Assembly (NCBI RefSeq): GCF_000974445.1 | Contig: NZ_BBOJ01000001.1 | Location: 496,001 to 560,000 of the forward strand | Source of the DNA: Lentzea aerocolonigenes | Lineage (GTDB): Bacteria; Actinomycetota; Actinomycetes; Mycobacteriales; Pseudonocardiaceae | Reading direction: 5' to 3' | DNA: 64,000 nt | Shown: in pieces, positions 63,807 to 64,000 of the stretch | Numbering within the stretch: the stretch's first letter is position 1 | Layout: the number at the start of each line of letters is the position of its first letter | Translations under genes and position numbers: made by a program | The notes under the pieces: model-generated | What the model saw: the letters and a program-made list of their open reading frames with translations, nothing else | Told to the model about the DNA's origin: nothing | The model's database searches: none

Positions 63807-64000
63807 TCAATCGGGGGAAAACGTTGGTTCTTCTGCGCGGAGGCTATGCGGTACGTCCAGCTGTTCGGAACTGACGAGAGACGTCGTTGCGGTGGGCGGC
63901 CGCATCGCGTGCGGCAGCGTGCCCGCCGGGATCTGGTTTCCGCCCGCCTGTCCCGCGCCGCTCTGCGGGAGCGTGCCGGTGATCGGTTGCTCGGCCTGCG
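63807..64000 (-). CDS. C-terminus of a low-complexity protein (partial; N-terminus beyond the right edge)
   Basis: A frame open from the right edge to the TGA at 63807 encodes at least 64 residues. It includes two related motifs, ITGTLPQSGAGQAGG and IPAGTLPHAMRPP, and ends VPHSLRAEEPTFSPD. It lies 64 bp upstream of the chaplin-like gene on the same strand. Its Gly/Pro/Gln-rich composition suits a surface or secreted protein, perhaps a partner of the chaplin-like protein. No domain can be named from this fragment. Confidence 0.65.
   Translation of the reverse strand, partial: QAEQPITGTLPQSGAGQAGGNQIPAGTLPHAMRPPTATTSLVSSEQLDVPHSLRAEEPTFSPD

Overview
The window is high-GC DNA from an actinobacterium. 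GTG starts are frequent and genes are packed with 1-8 nt overlaps. A complete galactan-export gene set (glf, glfT2, glfT1, wzm, wzt), a proteasome activator ending in GQYL (Bpa/PafE type), a cytochrome bd operon with fused cydDC, and a chaplin-like wall protein point to a mycolata/Pseudonocardiales-type organism (Lentzea/Saccharothrix-like). The family placement is inference. I see no rRNA, tRNA, CRISPR array, transposase or phage gene.

Left part (1-11072): a homogentisate/tyrosine catabolic block (hmgA on +; an unknown protein, fahA and an IclR regulator on -) is wedged into a conserved MoxR/VWA cluster. The VWA gene, cut by the window edge, overlaps the IclR gene by 4 nt. On the other side of hmgA lies a tightly overlapped + strand operon: SWIM zinc-finger protein, a repeat-containing ORF, DUF5691 protein, MoxR AAA+ ATPase, DUF5682 protein and a small protein. 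This is the best candidate for a poorly described system. Next come a cupin/MarR divergent pair with two near-identical palindromic operators, and a GDT1-type cation exporter preceded by a yybP-ykoY (Mn2+) riboswitch.

Middle (12866-30406): cydA-cydB-cydDC, a GAF histidine kinase with a convergent response regulator, a GNAT protein, a macro-domain protein, pheA, a histidine phosphatase, a septum-formation/metallopeptidase group, a YgiB-YgiC-DUF350 trio, serS and a neutral ceramidase-like protein.

30519-41793: a six-gene + strand operon (LpxA-like acyltransferase, ACP, SDR, acyl-activating enzyme, LuxE-like, LuxC-like) faces a - strand operon for a modified sugar (DegT aminotransferase, Gfo/Idh dehydrogenase, GT4 glycosyltransferase, LhgO-like oxidase). 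A 171-bp imperfect palindrome sits between them. Its mismatches are strongly biased to G-U wobbles on the + strand, suggesting a structured RNA. Together the two operons look like an uncharacterised acylated or aldehyde-containing glycolipid or small-molecule pathway.

43564-59147: the cell-wall galactan locus, with gene neighbours like those of the mycobacterial Rv3777-Rv3783/Rv3808-Rv3809 regions. It is interrupted by a methyltransferase and a MalEFG-type sugar importer that lacks its own ATPase. A class V aminotransferase homologue here lacks the PLP lysine.

Right end (59192-64000): a GNAT enzyme, a secreted M28 aminopeptidase, a membrane-anchored zinc metallopeptidase, a chaplin-repeat wall protein with an LSRTG sorting-like tail, and the C-terminus of a second low-complexity protein running off the edge.
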